The notes under the pieces: generated by a model
What the model was told of the DNA's origin: nothing
Database searches by the model: none
What the model saw: the letters and a program-made list of their open reading frames with translations, nothing else
Position numbers and translations under genes: made by a program
NCBI RefSeq assembly: GCF_036039175.1
Contig: NZ_JAYXKP010000002.1
Coordinates: 124,001 to 188,000 of the forward strand
DNA length: 64,000 nucleotides
DNA from: Marinilactibacillus sp036039175
GTDB taxonomy: Bacteria > Bacillota > Bacilli > Lactobacillales > Carnobacteriaceae_A
Direction: 5' to 3'
Shown here: positions 1 to 7,273 of the stretch, piece by piece
How the letters are laid out: every line of letters begins with the position of its first letter
How positions within the stretch are numbered: the stretch's first letter is position 1

Positions 1-210
1 TCATTTTTATTATTTAACAGCGGCTCTTAGGTAAAATATTCCATCTATATTATCATACCATATTCTGTTATTCTAATAAAATTCAGTCTGGCTTTTACCA
101 GTGTAGCTTCTTTATCGTATCTTGTTCTTTCTTATAAAAATGAATAACTTGATATTTAAGATCAAATTCAGTATCTTCTATAGTACCTATATTATTTGAA
201 GGAGCTTTTT
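1..210. other. leader region before the CLC gene
   Basis: An AT-rich stretch with no convincing gene on either strand. It presumably holds the promoter of the CLC gene, but I see no clear -35/-10 pair. I looked for a fluoride riboswitch, which often precedes CLC-type fluoride exporters, and saw no match. The only firm signal is the ribosome site AAGGAG at about 199-204, which places the CLC start at 211 rather than at the TTG at 196. Confidence 0.5.
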
Positions 211-1734
211 ATGAAAATCCATCCATCTTTTGACTTAAACAAAATCTCCTTCGTTGCGAAAGGTGTAGCTGTGGGTACGGTTGTAGGTATTGTAGTTAGT
301 TTGTTTCGTTTTACAATTGGCCTACTAGTGACCTATACGCGAGATGCTTATGATTTTATGCGATTAAATCCCGCCTGGATTCTTGCTTGGATCCTCTTTT
401 CTTTAGTTGTAGCACTAGTTGTCGCTAGACTCATTCGTGATGAACCAGATATCAAGGGGGCTGGTGTCCGCAACCTCGAAAGCCAACTTTACGGTATCAG
501 TGATATAAATTGGTTTTCTATTTTTTGGCGGAAATTGATTGGTGCCAGTCTATCGATTGGCTCTGGACTCGCGTTAGGTCGAGGCGGTCCGTCTGTTCAT
601 TTAGGTGGTGTCATCGGTAAAGGTGTTAACAGCTTTTTCAAAGGAAATCGTTCGCAAGAAAATATTCTAATTTCTTCAGGTGTAAGTGCAGGTTTATCAG
701 CTGCATTCAATGCACCTCTTTCAGGCGTGATGTTCATCCTTGAAGAAGTACACCATAAGTTTTCCGGCACATTACTTTTATCGGCTTTTACATCATCTAT
801 TGTTGCGAACTTTGTTGCACTGCGCATTTTTGGAATTGAACCTGCTCTAAGTCTAGAAACGGCCATTCGATTCCCGGTTGAGCACTATTTACACTTAGTC
901 ATTTTAGGGAGTGCATTAGCTATTGTTGGTAGAATCTATCAAGAGGTTCTAATTCATTTACCCACTTTATACAATAAGTTACCATTTCCTCCTCATTATC
1001 ATGGCTTGATCCCGTTTCTACTCGTTATACCAGTCGGTTTGTATTTGCCGACTATGCTTGGCGGCGGAACAGATATCATAGATATTATCGACACGAACCG
1101 TTTGTCAACTTTATTGCTGATAGGTATCTTTTTATTCCGTTTCATCTTCTCCCTAGTGTCTTATTCTTCTGGACTACCAGGGGGAATCTTCTTTCCAGTT
1201 CTCTGTATAGGTGCTTTAGTGGGCGCTATTTATGGTAATCTTGCGTTGGATTATTCTAGCATTGACTCGATTTATTACCAAAATTTTATTATGTACGCAA
1301 TGGGTGGCCTCATGACTGCAGTGATTAAAGCTCCTTTGACGTCAATCATTTTGATTGCAGAAATCACTGGAACTGAAAGTCAATTGATGCCTTTGAGCTT
1401 GGTTTGTCTTTGTACGTATGTTGTAGCAAATTTTTTAGGCTCAAAGTCTTTATATGAACGCTTAATGGAAAATGCTACGAAACAACTAGAATCTAAACCA
1501 AACGGTGAAAAAGTAGATGTGACCATAATTGTAGAAGCCGATCAATTTTTTGATGGGTTAGCTTTCAAGGATCTCAATTTACCGGAACACGCACAACTCG
1601 TTGAAATTTCCAGATATAAAGAAACTTTTATTCCAGGAGGGGATACGGTGCTTCAAGCTAATGACGAATTGATTATCCAATGCGATAGCGGCTTGGTTCC
1701 TAGTCTTAGAAACTATTTACTCAAACACAATTAG
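211..1734 (+). CDS. CLC-family chloride channel or exchanger with C-terminal TrkA-C domain
   Basis: Integral membrane anion transporter of the CLC family, 507 residues. The CLC signatures appear in order: an IKGAGVRNLES region in place of GSGIPE, then LGRGGPSVHLGG, FNAPLSGVMFILEEV and GGIFFPVL, followed by the conserved Tyr in KSLYERL. About 75 C-terminal residues form a cytoplasmic TrkA-C (RCK-C) domain, which in this family probably binds a ligand. The oddity is Gly125 (codon 583-585), where CLC exchangers carry the gating glutamate of GREGP; the two glutamates equivalent to the inner proton glutamate of E. coli ClcA are kept. Family knowledge predicts that losing the gate glutamate weakens proton coupling, giving channel-like chloride flow. 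The ATG at 211 is chosen because AAGGAG lies 6 bases upstream. The gene stands alone, ahead of popT. Confidence 0.9.
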   Translation: MKIHPSFDLNKISFVAKGVAVGTVVGIVVSLFRFTIGLLVTYTRDAYDFMRLNPAWILAWILFSLVVALVVARLIRDEPDIKGAGVRNLESQLYGISDINWFSIFWRKLIGASLSIGSGLALGRGGPSVHLGGVIGKGVNSFFKGNRSQENILISSGVSAGLSAAFNAPLSGVMFILEEVHHKFSGTLLLSAFTSSIVANFVALRIFGIEPALSLETAIRFPVEHYLHLVILGSALAIVGRIYQEVLIHLPTLYNKLPFPPHYHGLIPFLLVIPVGLYLPTMLGGGTDIIDIIDTNRLSTLLLIGIFLFRFIFSLVSYSSGLPGGIFFPVLCIGALVGAIYGNLALDYSSIDSIYYQNFIMYAMGGLMTAVIKAPLTSIILIAEITGTESQLMPLSLVCLCTYVVANFLGSKSLYERLMENATKQLESKPNGEKVDVTIIVEADQFFDGLAFKDLNLPEHAQLVEISRYKETFIPGGDTVLQANDELIIQCDSGLVPSLRNYLLKHN

Positions 1735-1877
1735 ACGATAAGATCTCTTCAGTCAGAGATCTTATCCTTTTTTATTCATTTATAAAGTTTATAATTTCTT
1801 TGAACTTTAACTTATAAAATATGCTAGAATGTATTAGGATATTCGAACAATGTATTTAAACAAAAAAGGAGATCGTT

Positions 1878-2780
1878 ATGCAATACATATGGATGATAAT
1901 TAAAGGTATAATTATTGGGATCACAAATGTGATACCAGGTGTTTCAGGTGGTACAATGGCTGTTTCTTTCGGGATATATGATGATGTTATACATGCAGTA
2001 ACTCATTTAAAAAGTGAATTCAAAAAAAGTGCGCGCATCATTGGTCCACTAATTATTGGGGCTATTCTTGGAATAGCTGGTTTTTCTTATTTTATCGAGA
2101 TGCTACTCGTGAGGTATACGCTTGCTACAGCAGTCGCTTTTATTGGTCTGATTTTAGGTGGATTACCGATTCTCTGGAGATCTTTCCAGAAAAGTATGGT
2201 CCAAGAAAAACAATCAATGAATCTGTTGCATCTACTTTTCTTCTTGATCTTTTTTGCAATCGTTGCTTGGATGGCATTCGCTGAAACTGGTGGCGCTACT
2301 GGACAAACGGTTTCACTGACTTTCGGTCACTTGCTAGCACTTTTCTTTGTAGGCGTGATTTCAGCTGCAGCAATGGTCATTCCTGGTGTGAGTGGTTCTT
2401 TACTGATGTTGATTCTTGGTTACTATTATGCTGTGATTTACACGATCAATCAGTTTACTGGAGCCCTTTCTTCATTTGATATGAGCACATTGCTACCCTT
2501 TGGCACTCTTTTAGGTGCTTATGCATTAGGTATGCTTATTGGAATTATCTTGATTAGTAAAGCCATTGATTACTTTTTCAAAACGAAACCAACCTTTACG
2601 TATGCAAGTATTTTAGGTTTAGTCGTGGCTTCTCCAATCGCAATTTTAACAAATACGAGCGCAATTCCAGACTTACAATCTGGTAGATCTATCTGGTATT
2701 ATCTATTGACCGTTGTTTTAGGAATTGGATGTTTCTTGTTGACATTCGCTTTAGGAAATACAGAAGATACTTCAGAATAA
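1878..2780 (+). CDS. popT: DUF368 membrane protein, undecaprenyl-phosphate translocase (PopT type)
   Basis: A 300-residue polytopic membrane protein of the DUF368 family. The diagnostic internal duplication is clear: NVIPGVSGGTMA near the N-terminus and MVIPGVSGSLLML near residue 170, as expected for two inverted structural repeats. DUF368 proteins (PopT) have been shown to flip undecaprenyl phosphate back across the membrane for reuse in wall synthesis; that role is assigned here by family, not from direct evidence. An AAAAAAGGAG ribosome site sits 8 bases before the ATG. The gene is monocistronic, with 140 bases separating it from the CLC gene and a shared terminator immediately downstream. 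Confidence 0.85.
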   Translation: MQYIWMIIKGIIIGITNVIPGVSGGTMAVSFGIYDDVIHAVTHLKSEFKKSARIIGPLIIGAILGIAGFSYFIEMLLVRYTLATAVAFIGLILGGLPILWRSFQKSMVQEKQSMNLLHLLFFLIFFAIVAWMAFAETGGATGQTVSLTFGHLLALFFVGVISAAAMVIPGVSGSLLMLILGYYYAVIYTINQFTGALSSFDMSTLLPFGTLLGAYALGMLIGIILISKAIDYFFKTKPTFTYASILGLVVASPIAILTNTSAIPDLQSGRSIWYYLLTVVLGIGCFLLTFALGNTEDTSE

Positions 2781-2786
2781 AAAAAG

Positions 2787-2841
2787 ACACTTGCTAGGTA
2801 CCGATATGAATCTACTGATTCTCGGTTCCCGCAAGTGTTTT
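2787..2841. terminator. bidirectional terminator between popT and ywbE
   Basis: ACACTTGC (2787-2794) pairs with GCAAGTGT (2831-2838). A run of T follows on the + strand, and the A run at 2779-2785 gives a T run on the - strand. A second, imperfect GGTACCG/CGGTTCC stem extends the hairpin inward. It serves popT and the convergent macrodomain-DUF305-ywbE operon. Confidence 0.8.
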
Positions 2842-2842
2842 T

Positions 2843-3037
2843 TTATAGAATAGCTTGTACTCTTCCGACTTGATCTTGTTCTTCCAGCATCACTTTAATT
2901 CCGTGAGGATGCTGCGGACTGTTCGTCAATATTCTTTTGACGTGACCTCTCGTCAGCTTTCCTGATCTTTGGTCTTTTTTTAAAACGATATCGACTAATG
3001 CGCCGATTTTAATCGTATCTCTTTTCTTTCCATCCAT
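2843..3037 (-). CDS. ywbE: YwbE family protein (DUF2196)
   Basis: A 64-residue protein matching the YwbE family over its full length: GALVDIVLKKDQRSGKLTRG, then NSPQHPHGIKVML and GRVQAIL at the end. These tiny soluble proteins are common in Firmicutes and enterics; the fold looks like a small beta-barrel of KOW or SH3 type, and the function is unknown. The start abuts the stop of the DUF305 gene, so it is probably translated by coupling and co-transcribed with the two genes upstream. No strong ribosome site of its own is visible. Confidence 0.85.
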   Translation of the reverse strand: MDGKKRDTIKIGALVDIVLKKDQRSGKLTRGHVKRILTNSPQHPHGIKVMLEEQDQVGRVQAIL

Positions 3038-3586
3038 TTAATCCATTCCATTCTTATTTGATATTGTTGAGTCCATTACAGCTTGGTTCGTAAAATCAGT
3101 TGACTTTTGGGCCTTTGATGAACTTTCTTCTTCGTCTTCTTGTTCTTCTAGAGACTTAATCAATTGATTCATTTGCTGTATTTCTTCTCTTTGCGTTTCT
3201 ATTATACCATCTGCAAGCTCTCGAACTCTAGGGTCAGTTATTTGTGCACGTTCACTTGTTAAAATTGCAATCGAATGATGCGGAATCATTGCTTTCATCC
3301 ATGAAGTGTCGTCCACAGTCTGCTGGCTTCTTACAAGCCACAACGAAACCCCAAATAAAAAAACTGAAGCAGCTAGAATGATTTTATTTAGTTTCTTGTT
3401 TTTATACATTTTCCACATAAACAGCATCATAATAAAAGCCATAACGGATCCCATCATCATAGCCATAAAGAGTCTAGTTTGACTGAATCTTACATGATCG
3501 AATTCGAATACGTTCAAAAACATCATGGCATACATAACGACTGTAGATGTCAGAATCATCAGTCCAAATTTCAAATACTGTCTCAT
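3038..3586 (-). CDS. DUF305 membrane-anchored protein
   Basis: About 182 residues. Two or three hydrophobic segments occupy the first ~95 residues, followed by an extracytoplasmic DUF305 domain with the typical MIPHHSIAIL motif, then TDPRVRELADGIIETQREEI and a Glu/Ser-rich tail. DUF305 is a ferritin-like helical fold linked in several bacteria to copper or other metal handling (for example CopM); no metal genes are nearby, so its role here is open. I place the start at the ATG at 3586 because GAGGAG lies about 8 bases upstream; an upstream start at 3601 would cover that site. It is second in an operon after the macrodomain gene. Confidence 0.8.
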   Translation of the reverse strand: MRQYLKFGLMILTSTVVMYAMMFLNVFEFDHVRFSQTRLFMAMMMGSVMAFIMMLFMWKMYKNKKLNKIILAASVFLFGVSLWLVRSQQTVDDTSWMKAMIPHHSIAILTSERAQITDPRVRELADGIIETQREEIQQMNQLIKSLEEQEDEEESSSKAQKSTDFTNQAVMDSTISNKNGMD

Positions 3587-3602
3587 AGTTATTCTCCTCA
3601 CT

Positions 3603-4112
3603 TTATTTTTCTAAATGCTTTTTGTATAACTGTTTTGTTTTCTCATCAAAAGCAACGAGCGTTACTTCAATCTCTATAGGAGAATTTTCTAGTTTTCGTC
3701 TGATCGTTTCAACTGCTATTTCTGCTGCTTCTTCTGCTGGATACCCGTAGATCCCTGTACTAATTGCAGGAAAAGCAATGGATTGAATGCTTTGTTTTTC
3801 TGCAATATCAAGAGCATTCTCGTAACAAGCTGCTAGTTGCCTTTGTACTTCACTAGAACCCTTTTTATAAACTGGACCGACTGTATGAATCACGTATTTT
3901 GACGGAAGGTTGAATCCTTTTGTCCATTTAGCTTCACCTGTTTTAGCTCCATTCAGTTTTTTGCAGGCTTCTAACAGCTGCGGCCCCGCCGCTTTGTGTA
4001 TTGCACCATCTACTCCTCCACCACCTAAAAGCGAAGAGTTCGCTGCATTGACAATGGCATCGACAGTTAGTGTTGTAATATCTCCACGCCATACTTGGAT
4101 TGTTCCATTCAT
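3603..4112 (-). CDS. ymdB: macrodomain O-acetyl-ADP-ribose deacetylase (YmdB-like)
   Basis: A single macrodomain of 169 residues. The ADP-ribose binding features are textbook: WRGDIT near the N-terminus, IVNAANSSLLGGGGVDGAIH around residues 25-45, and FPAISTGIYGYP near residue 115. Such enzymes hydrolyse O-acetyl-ADP-ribose or remove ADP-ribose from acidic side chains. A strong AGGAGGG site precedes the ATG. It is the first gene of a three-gene operon with the DUF305 protein (16 bases downstream) and ywbE, although the three have no obvious shared pathway. Confidence 0.9.
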   Translation of the reverse strand: MNGTIQVWRGDITTLTVDAIVNAANSSLLGGGGVDGAIHKAAGPQLLEACKKLNGAKTGEAKWTKGFNLPSKYVIHTVGPVYKKGSSEVQRQLAACYENALDIAEKQSIQSIAFPAISTGIYGYPAEEAAEIAVETIRRKLENSPIEIEVTLVAFDEKTKQLYKKHLEK

Positions 4113-4177
4113 GATATGCCCTCCTATTATAAGGTCTCTTTGTTAATCCTAATACCAATAGAATCCTTGTGCAAATA

Positions 4178-4208
4178 AAAAGCTTAGCCAATTGAAGGCT
4201 AAGCTTTT
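4178..4208 (-). terminator. terminator after lysW
   Basis: A perfect 12-bp stem, AAAAGCTTAGCC (4178-4189) with GGCTAAGCTTTT (4197-4208) and a 7-base loop. On the - strand it is followed by a T-rich tract, and it lies just past the lysW stop. Confidence 0.85.
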
Positions 4209-4227
4209 AGGTATTCAATTTAACTCA

Positions 4228-5943
4228 TTAACTCTGCTCTGTTGTATCGACTTTCCTACCAAGAATGAACACCATTGCGATCGTTGCTGCAAAAGTGATT
4301 GGTAGTATGATCCAAATGTTCAATCCCATTGCGGATGGAAGATATCCGAATACGATCGAAATCGTACCAACAGCTAGTGCATAAGGTAATTGCGTCTTCA
4401 CGTGATCAATCAAGTTAGATCCAGCACCCATAGAAGACAAAATCGTTGTATCAGAGATTGGTGAACTATGATCTCCAAATATCGCTCCCGTTAATACAGC
4501 ACCTGCAGACATGATGACAAAGTCTGGATTTCCAGGTTGTAAGGCCGTTGCTAGTGGTATAGCAAGCGGCATCAGGATACCCATTGTTCCATAAGAAGTC
4601 CCTGTTGAAAACGATATGATTGCACCCAAGATAAAGATCACTGAAGGCAGTAAAACTGGAGGTAAGGTATCACCTAGTAAAGAAACAAGGTAATCAGCTG
4701 TTCCCAATTCGTTCATAACACTTGATAATGACCAAGCAAGTAATAAAACAACGCCCGTAATCATTAATGTCTTCATCCCATTTACCCAAATTTCAATCCC
4801 TTTACTGAAATTGAATAAATCTTGTGTAACACCCATAACTAAAGCGATAATACTTGAAATCAAAGCTGCCTGAAACAGTACAATGGACGCATCAGAAGCT
4901 CCGAATGTTTCTCTAATCGTTTCAAAAGATAATGGAGAGTTTATAATGGTTTGCGCAAGCATACTATTGTCTCCACTAAGAATTTCTGAACGACCATTCA
5001 TATAGAATCCTAGGAAGCTAAATACAATCAGACTTCCAATTGGAATCAATGCGTTCCAGATAGAAGCTTTATCTTTATCCAAAACTTCTTGTTCTTCGTC
5101 TCCTGTTTCAACTTCGGAAGTTTCATCTACCAATAATCCGGTGTCTCTGGCTCTTTCTTGTGCTTTTTTCATTGGACCAAATTCTCTAAGTGTTAAAGAG
5201 GTCACCACTACGAAAAGGAGCATCAAAATATTGTAGAAACGATAAGGAATCGTTTGAAGAAATACGCCGTATGCATTCACTTCTTGACCGATAGATTGAT
5301 ACGCATCATTGATTAGACCAACTTCGTACCCGATCCAAGTTGAAACCAGTGCAATCCCAGCTATCGGTGCTGCAGTAGCATCGATTATAAAAGCCAGTCT
5401 TTCTCTTGAAATGTTCATTTTATCAGATACTGGTCTCATGATTGGTCCAACAATTAGTGCGTTCGCATAATCATCGAAGAAGATCAAAATTCCTAGCGCC
5501 CATGTGATCATCTGCGCGCTAATTGGGCCTTTGGCTTTTTTAGCCAAACTTTCCGCTACAGCCTGTGCACCACCCATACTCGTGATCAAAGCGATTAGAC
5601 CACCAATCGTCATAACTTGTAGAATAATCCCAGCATTCCAAGGATCTGCTAGTGAATTCAGAATATAATCCACTATATCCATAAAGCCATTAAAGATTGC
5701 CATTAAAATATTGGTATCATTGTAGAATTGCATGATAATGGTTCCGGAAAAGATACCAACAAATAATGATAAAACCACATTCTTAGTTACAAACGCAAGA
5801 ATAATTGCAATAATTGGTGGGATCAACGTTATCCAGCCGATCGAATTTGCTAAACTTGATTGTACTTCTTCTGCATGTACCGTCTGAGGTAAAAACAGAA
5901 AGATGGTTGTGAGTATCAAACTCCATGTTAAGTGCTTTTTCAT
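4228..5943 (-). CDS. lysW: NhaC-superfamily transporter under lysine riboswitch control (LysW, probable lysine transporter)
   Basis: A polytopic membrane protein of 571 residues in the NhaC/ArsB ion-transporter superfamily. An N-terminal hydrophobic segment ending near VHA resembles a signal sequence. A long acidic cytoplasmic loop (ETSEVETGDEEQEV) sits mid-protein, and the core has GTSYGTMGILMPLAIPLA and FGDHSSPISDTTI, typical of NhaC-like carriers. Homology alone would suggest a Na+/H+ antiporter. The upstream lysine riboswitch instead supports lysine transport; NhaC-like genes behind lysine riboswitches were named lysW in comparative genomics. Substrate and coupling ion are inferred. The start is the ATG at 5943, with GGAG about 11 bases upstream. 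Confidence 0.85.
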   Translation of the reverse strand: MKKHLTWSLILTTIFLFLPQTVHAEEVQSSLANSIGWITLIPPIIAIILAFVTKNVVLSLFVGIFSGTIIMQFYNDTNILMAIFNGFMDIVDYILNSLADPWNAGIILQVMTIGGLIALITSMGGAQAVAESLAKKAKGPISAQMITWALGILIFFDDYANALIVGPIMRPVSDKMNISRERLAFIIDATAAPIAGIALVSTWIGYEVGLINDAYQSIGQEVNAYGVFLQTIPYRFYNILMLLFVVVTSLTLREFGPMKKAQERARDTGLLVDETSEVETGDEEQEVLDKDKASIWNALIPIGSLIVFSFLGFYMNGRSEILSGDNSMLAQTIINSPLSFETIRETFGASDASIVLFQAALISSIIALVMGVTQDLFNFSKGIEIWVNGMKTLMITGVVLLLAWSLSSVMNELGTADYLVSLLGDTLPPVLLPSVIFILGAIISFSTGTSYGTMGILMPLAIPLATALQPGNPDFVIMSAGAVLTGAIFGDHSSPISDTTILSSMGAGSNLIDHVKTQLPYALAVGTISIVFGYLPSAMGLNIWIILPITFAATIAMVFILGRKVDTTEQS

Positions 5944-6019
5944 CTGTCTTCAATCTCCATTTTCACTGTATTTGTTGAAAAAGACTGCATAGAGGTGCAG
6001 AAAATCGTTGTTTTTACAT

Positions 6020-6245
6020 AAAAAAAGAGCACTTAAGGCAACAATCACCCTAAATGCTTTAAAATTCGCAATTAGCCTGATAGTGCTCCACGAAAACATC
6101 GTGACAGTGATCCGCTTTTTAAGCGGAACTCCAGCAAAAAGAGATTGACTATCTCTATCCACTTCGGCAAAGAACCCTTTTTGATTCAATCAACGGGAGT
6201 CACCCTACTGAATCATACTGATTTTCTTCGCGCCTCTATCTCTAT
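6020..6245 (-). promoter_or_regulatory. lysine riboswitch (L-box) with intrinsic terminator
   Basis: Read on the - strand, the leader shows the conserved lysine-aptamer blocks in order: GATAGAGGCGCGAAG, then AGTA, TTTGCCGAAGTGGATA, TTTTTGCTGGAGT, and an ACTGTCACG stem ending GGAGCACTATC. The closing P1 stem pairs GATAG (about 6236-6240) with CTATC (6079-6083). Downstream, a terminator pairs AGCATTTAGGG (6048-6058) with CCTTAAGTGCT (6028-6038) before a T run at 6020-6026; its 5' part can compete with the aptamer. This fits transcription-termination control in which lysine turns lysW off. A 79-codon frame at 5950-6189 lies wholly inside this RNA and is not a gene. Confidence 0.93.
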
Positions 6246-6263
6246 TTAATTTCAACGTTTATT

Positions 6264-6292
6264 AGTGTACAAGGAATCTGTTTAGATTGCAA
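6264..6292 (-). promoter_or_regulatory. promoter of the lysine riboswitch-lysW unit
   Basis: On the - strand TTGCAA (6287-6292) and TACACT (6264-6269) are separated by 17 bases. Transcription would begin near 6257, a dozen bases before the first conserved riboswitch nucleotides, as expected for a leader RNA. Confidence 0.75.
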
Positions 6293-6386
6293 GGTCCTTT
6301 TTTTCTATCTCTACAACACTATTATTGAAAATCAGACCAATAGTATAAGTGTTTTTAGTCGTCTATTTGATTCTATCGGTACTATA

Positions 6387-6426
6387 AAAAAGCTATGGAG
6401 CATCTCTAATAGACGTTCCATAGCTC
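6387..6426 (-). terminator. terminator after the SDR gene (end of the gcv transcript)
   Basis: AGCTATGGA (6391-6399) pairs with TCCATAGCT (6417-6425). On the - strand the second arm is followed by a T run (6385-6390). It is the first convincing terminator downstream of gcvPB, so the SDR gene may belong to the gcv transcript. Confidence 0.8.
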
Positions 6427-6431
6427 ACTTA

Positions 6432-7217
6432 TTAATATGATTTGACCAGACCGCCATCAATCAAAATGTTTTGACCCGTTAAATAGGTATTTGCACCAGA
6501 GACTAAAAATACAGCCGTCTTAGCAAACTCTTCTGGTTGTCCATAACGCCCTAAAGGAATCGATTGCTCGATTTGATCTGTCACTTCTTGTTGGGTTTTC
6601 CCTTGTTTTTCTGCTTTTGCAGCGTCTAGCTGAACAAGTCTTTCTGTTTCTATACGTCCTGCACCGATCGTGTTGACCAGGATATGGTGAGCTGCTAATT
6701 CTTGAGACAAACTTTTAGATAATCCCGATATGCCCATTCTAAATACGTTCGATAACGTTAACCCATCGATTGGCTGTTTGATTGATGAGGAAGCATTGTT
6801 CAGAATATGGCCGCCTGTTTCTTTCAGATCTGGTAGTACTGCTCTAATGGTTCGGATAAAACTGAACAATGTGAGGTCGAAGGCTTTCTGCCAGTCTGTG
6901 TCATCGAAGTCTTCGAATGTTCCGCTTGGTGGACCACCGGCATTATTGACAAGGATAGAAATTGGTCCAAACGTATTACGTGTAGCCTCAACTAGATTCT
7001 GTATACTTTCTGCATCCGTAATATCAGCTACTGTATAATCTACTTTACCTCTAGCCGTTTTGAGAATGTCTTTTTTCGCTTCTTCTAGTTTATCCATACT
7101 TCTACTCGTGAGCATGACGTTAGCCCCTTCTCTGGCTAATTCTGTCGCGATTGCTTTTCCAAGCCCTGTACTAGAAGCTAGAACAAGTGCTGTCTTCCCA
7201 GTAAGCTTCATATCCAT
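6432..7217 (-). CDS. SDR-fold protein lacking the canonical YxxxK catalytic pair
   Basis: A Rossmann-fold short-chain dehydrogenase/reductase family protein of about 261 residues. The nucleotide-binding signature is SSTGLGKAIA near the N-terminus, with NNAGG around residue 90. Aligning by eye with FabG, the catalytic Ser is present (NNASSS), but the usual Tyr and Lys of YxxxK are Ser and Arg in LSNVFRMGISGLSKSL. SDR subfamilies with this LSN..R variant exist; their chemistry is unclear, so no substrate is given. The start at 7217 is chosen because GGAGGAG lies about 10 bases upstream; the ATGs at 7247 and 7235 overlap or precede that site. It lies 56 bases after gcvPB with no terminator between, so it is probably co-transcribed. 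Confidence 0.8.
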   Translation of the reverse strand: MDMKLTGKTALVLASSTGLGKAIATELAREGANVMLTSRSMDKLEEAKKDILKTARGKVDYTVADITDAESIQNLVEATRNTFGPISILVNNAGGPPSGTFEDFDDTDWQKAFDLTLFSFIRTIRAVLPDLKETGGHILNNASSSIKQPIDGLTLSNVFRMGISGLSKSLSQELAAHHILVNTIGAGRIETERLVQLDAAKAEKQGKTQQEVTDQIEQSIPLGRYGQPEEFAKTAVFLVSGANTYLTGQNILIDGGLVKSY

Positions 7218-7273
7218 TTGCCTAATCTCCTCCATTACTAATTTCATTTACTGCTTTAAGTATAGACGAAAGA

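Noticed and set aside
1..210. Fluoride riboswitch before the CLC gene
   Set aside because: No match to the conserved fluoride aptamer, and the CLC protein lacks the features I associate with the fluoride-exporting subclass.
3910..4191. Forward and reverse frames overlapping the macrodomain gene
   Set aside because: Shadows of a clearly recognised macrodomain protein; no independent ribosome sites.
5950..6189. 79-codon reverse-strand frame upstream of lysW
   Set aside because: It lies entirely within the lysine riboswitch and its terminator, has no ribosome site, and its translation is explained by the RNA structure.
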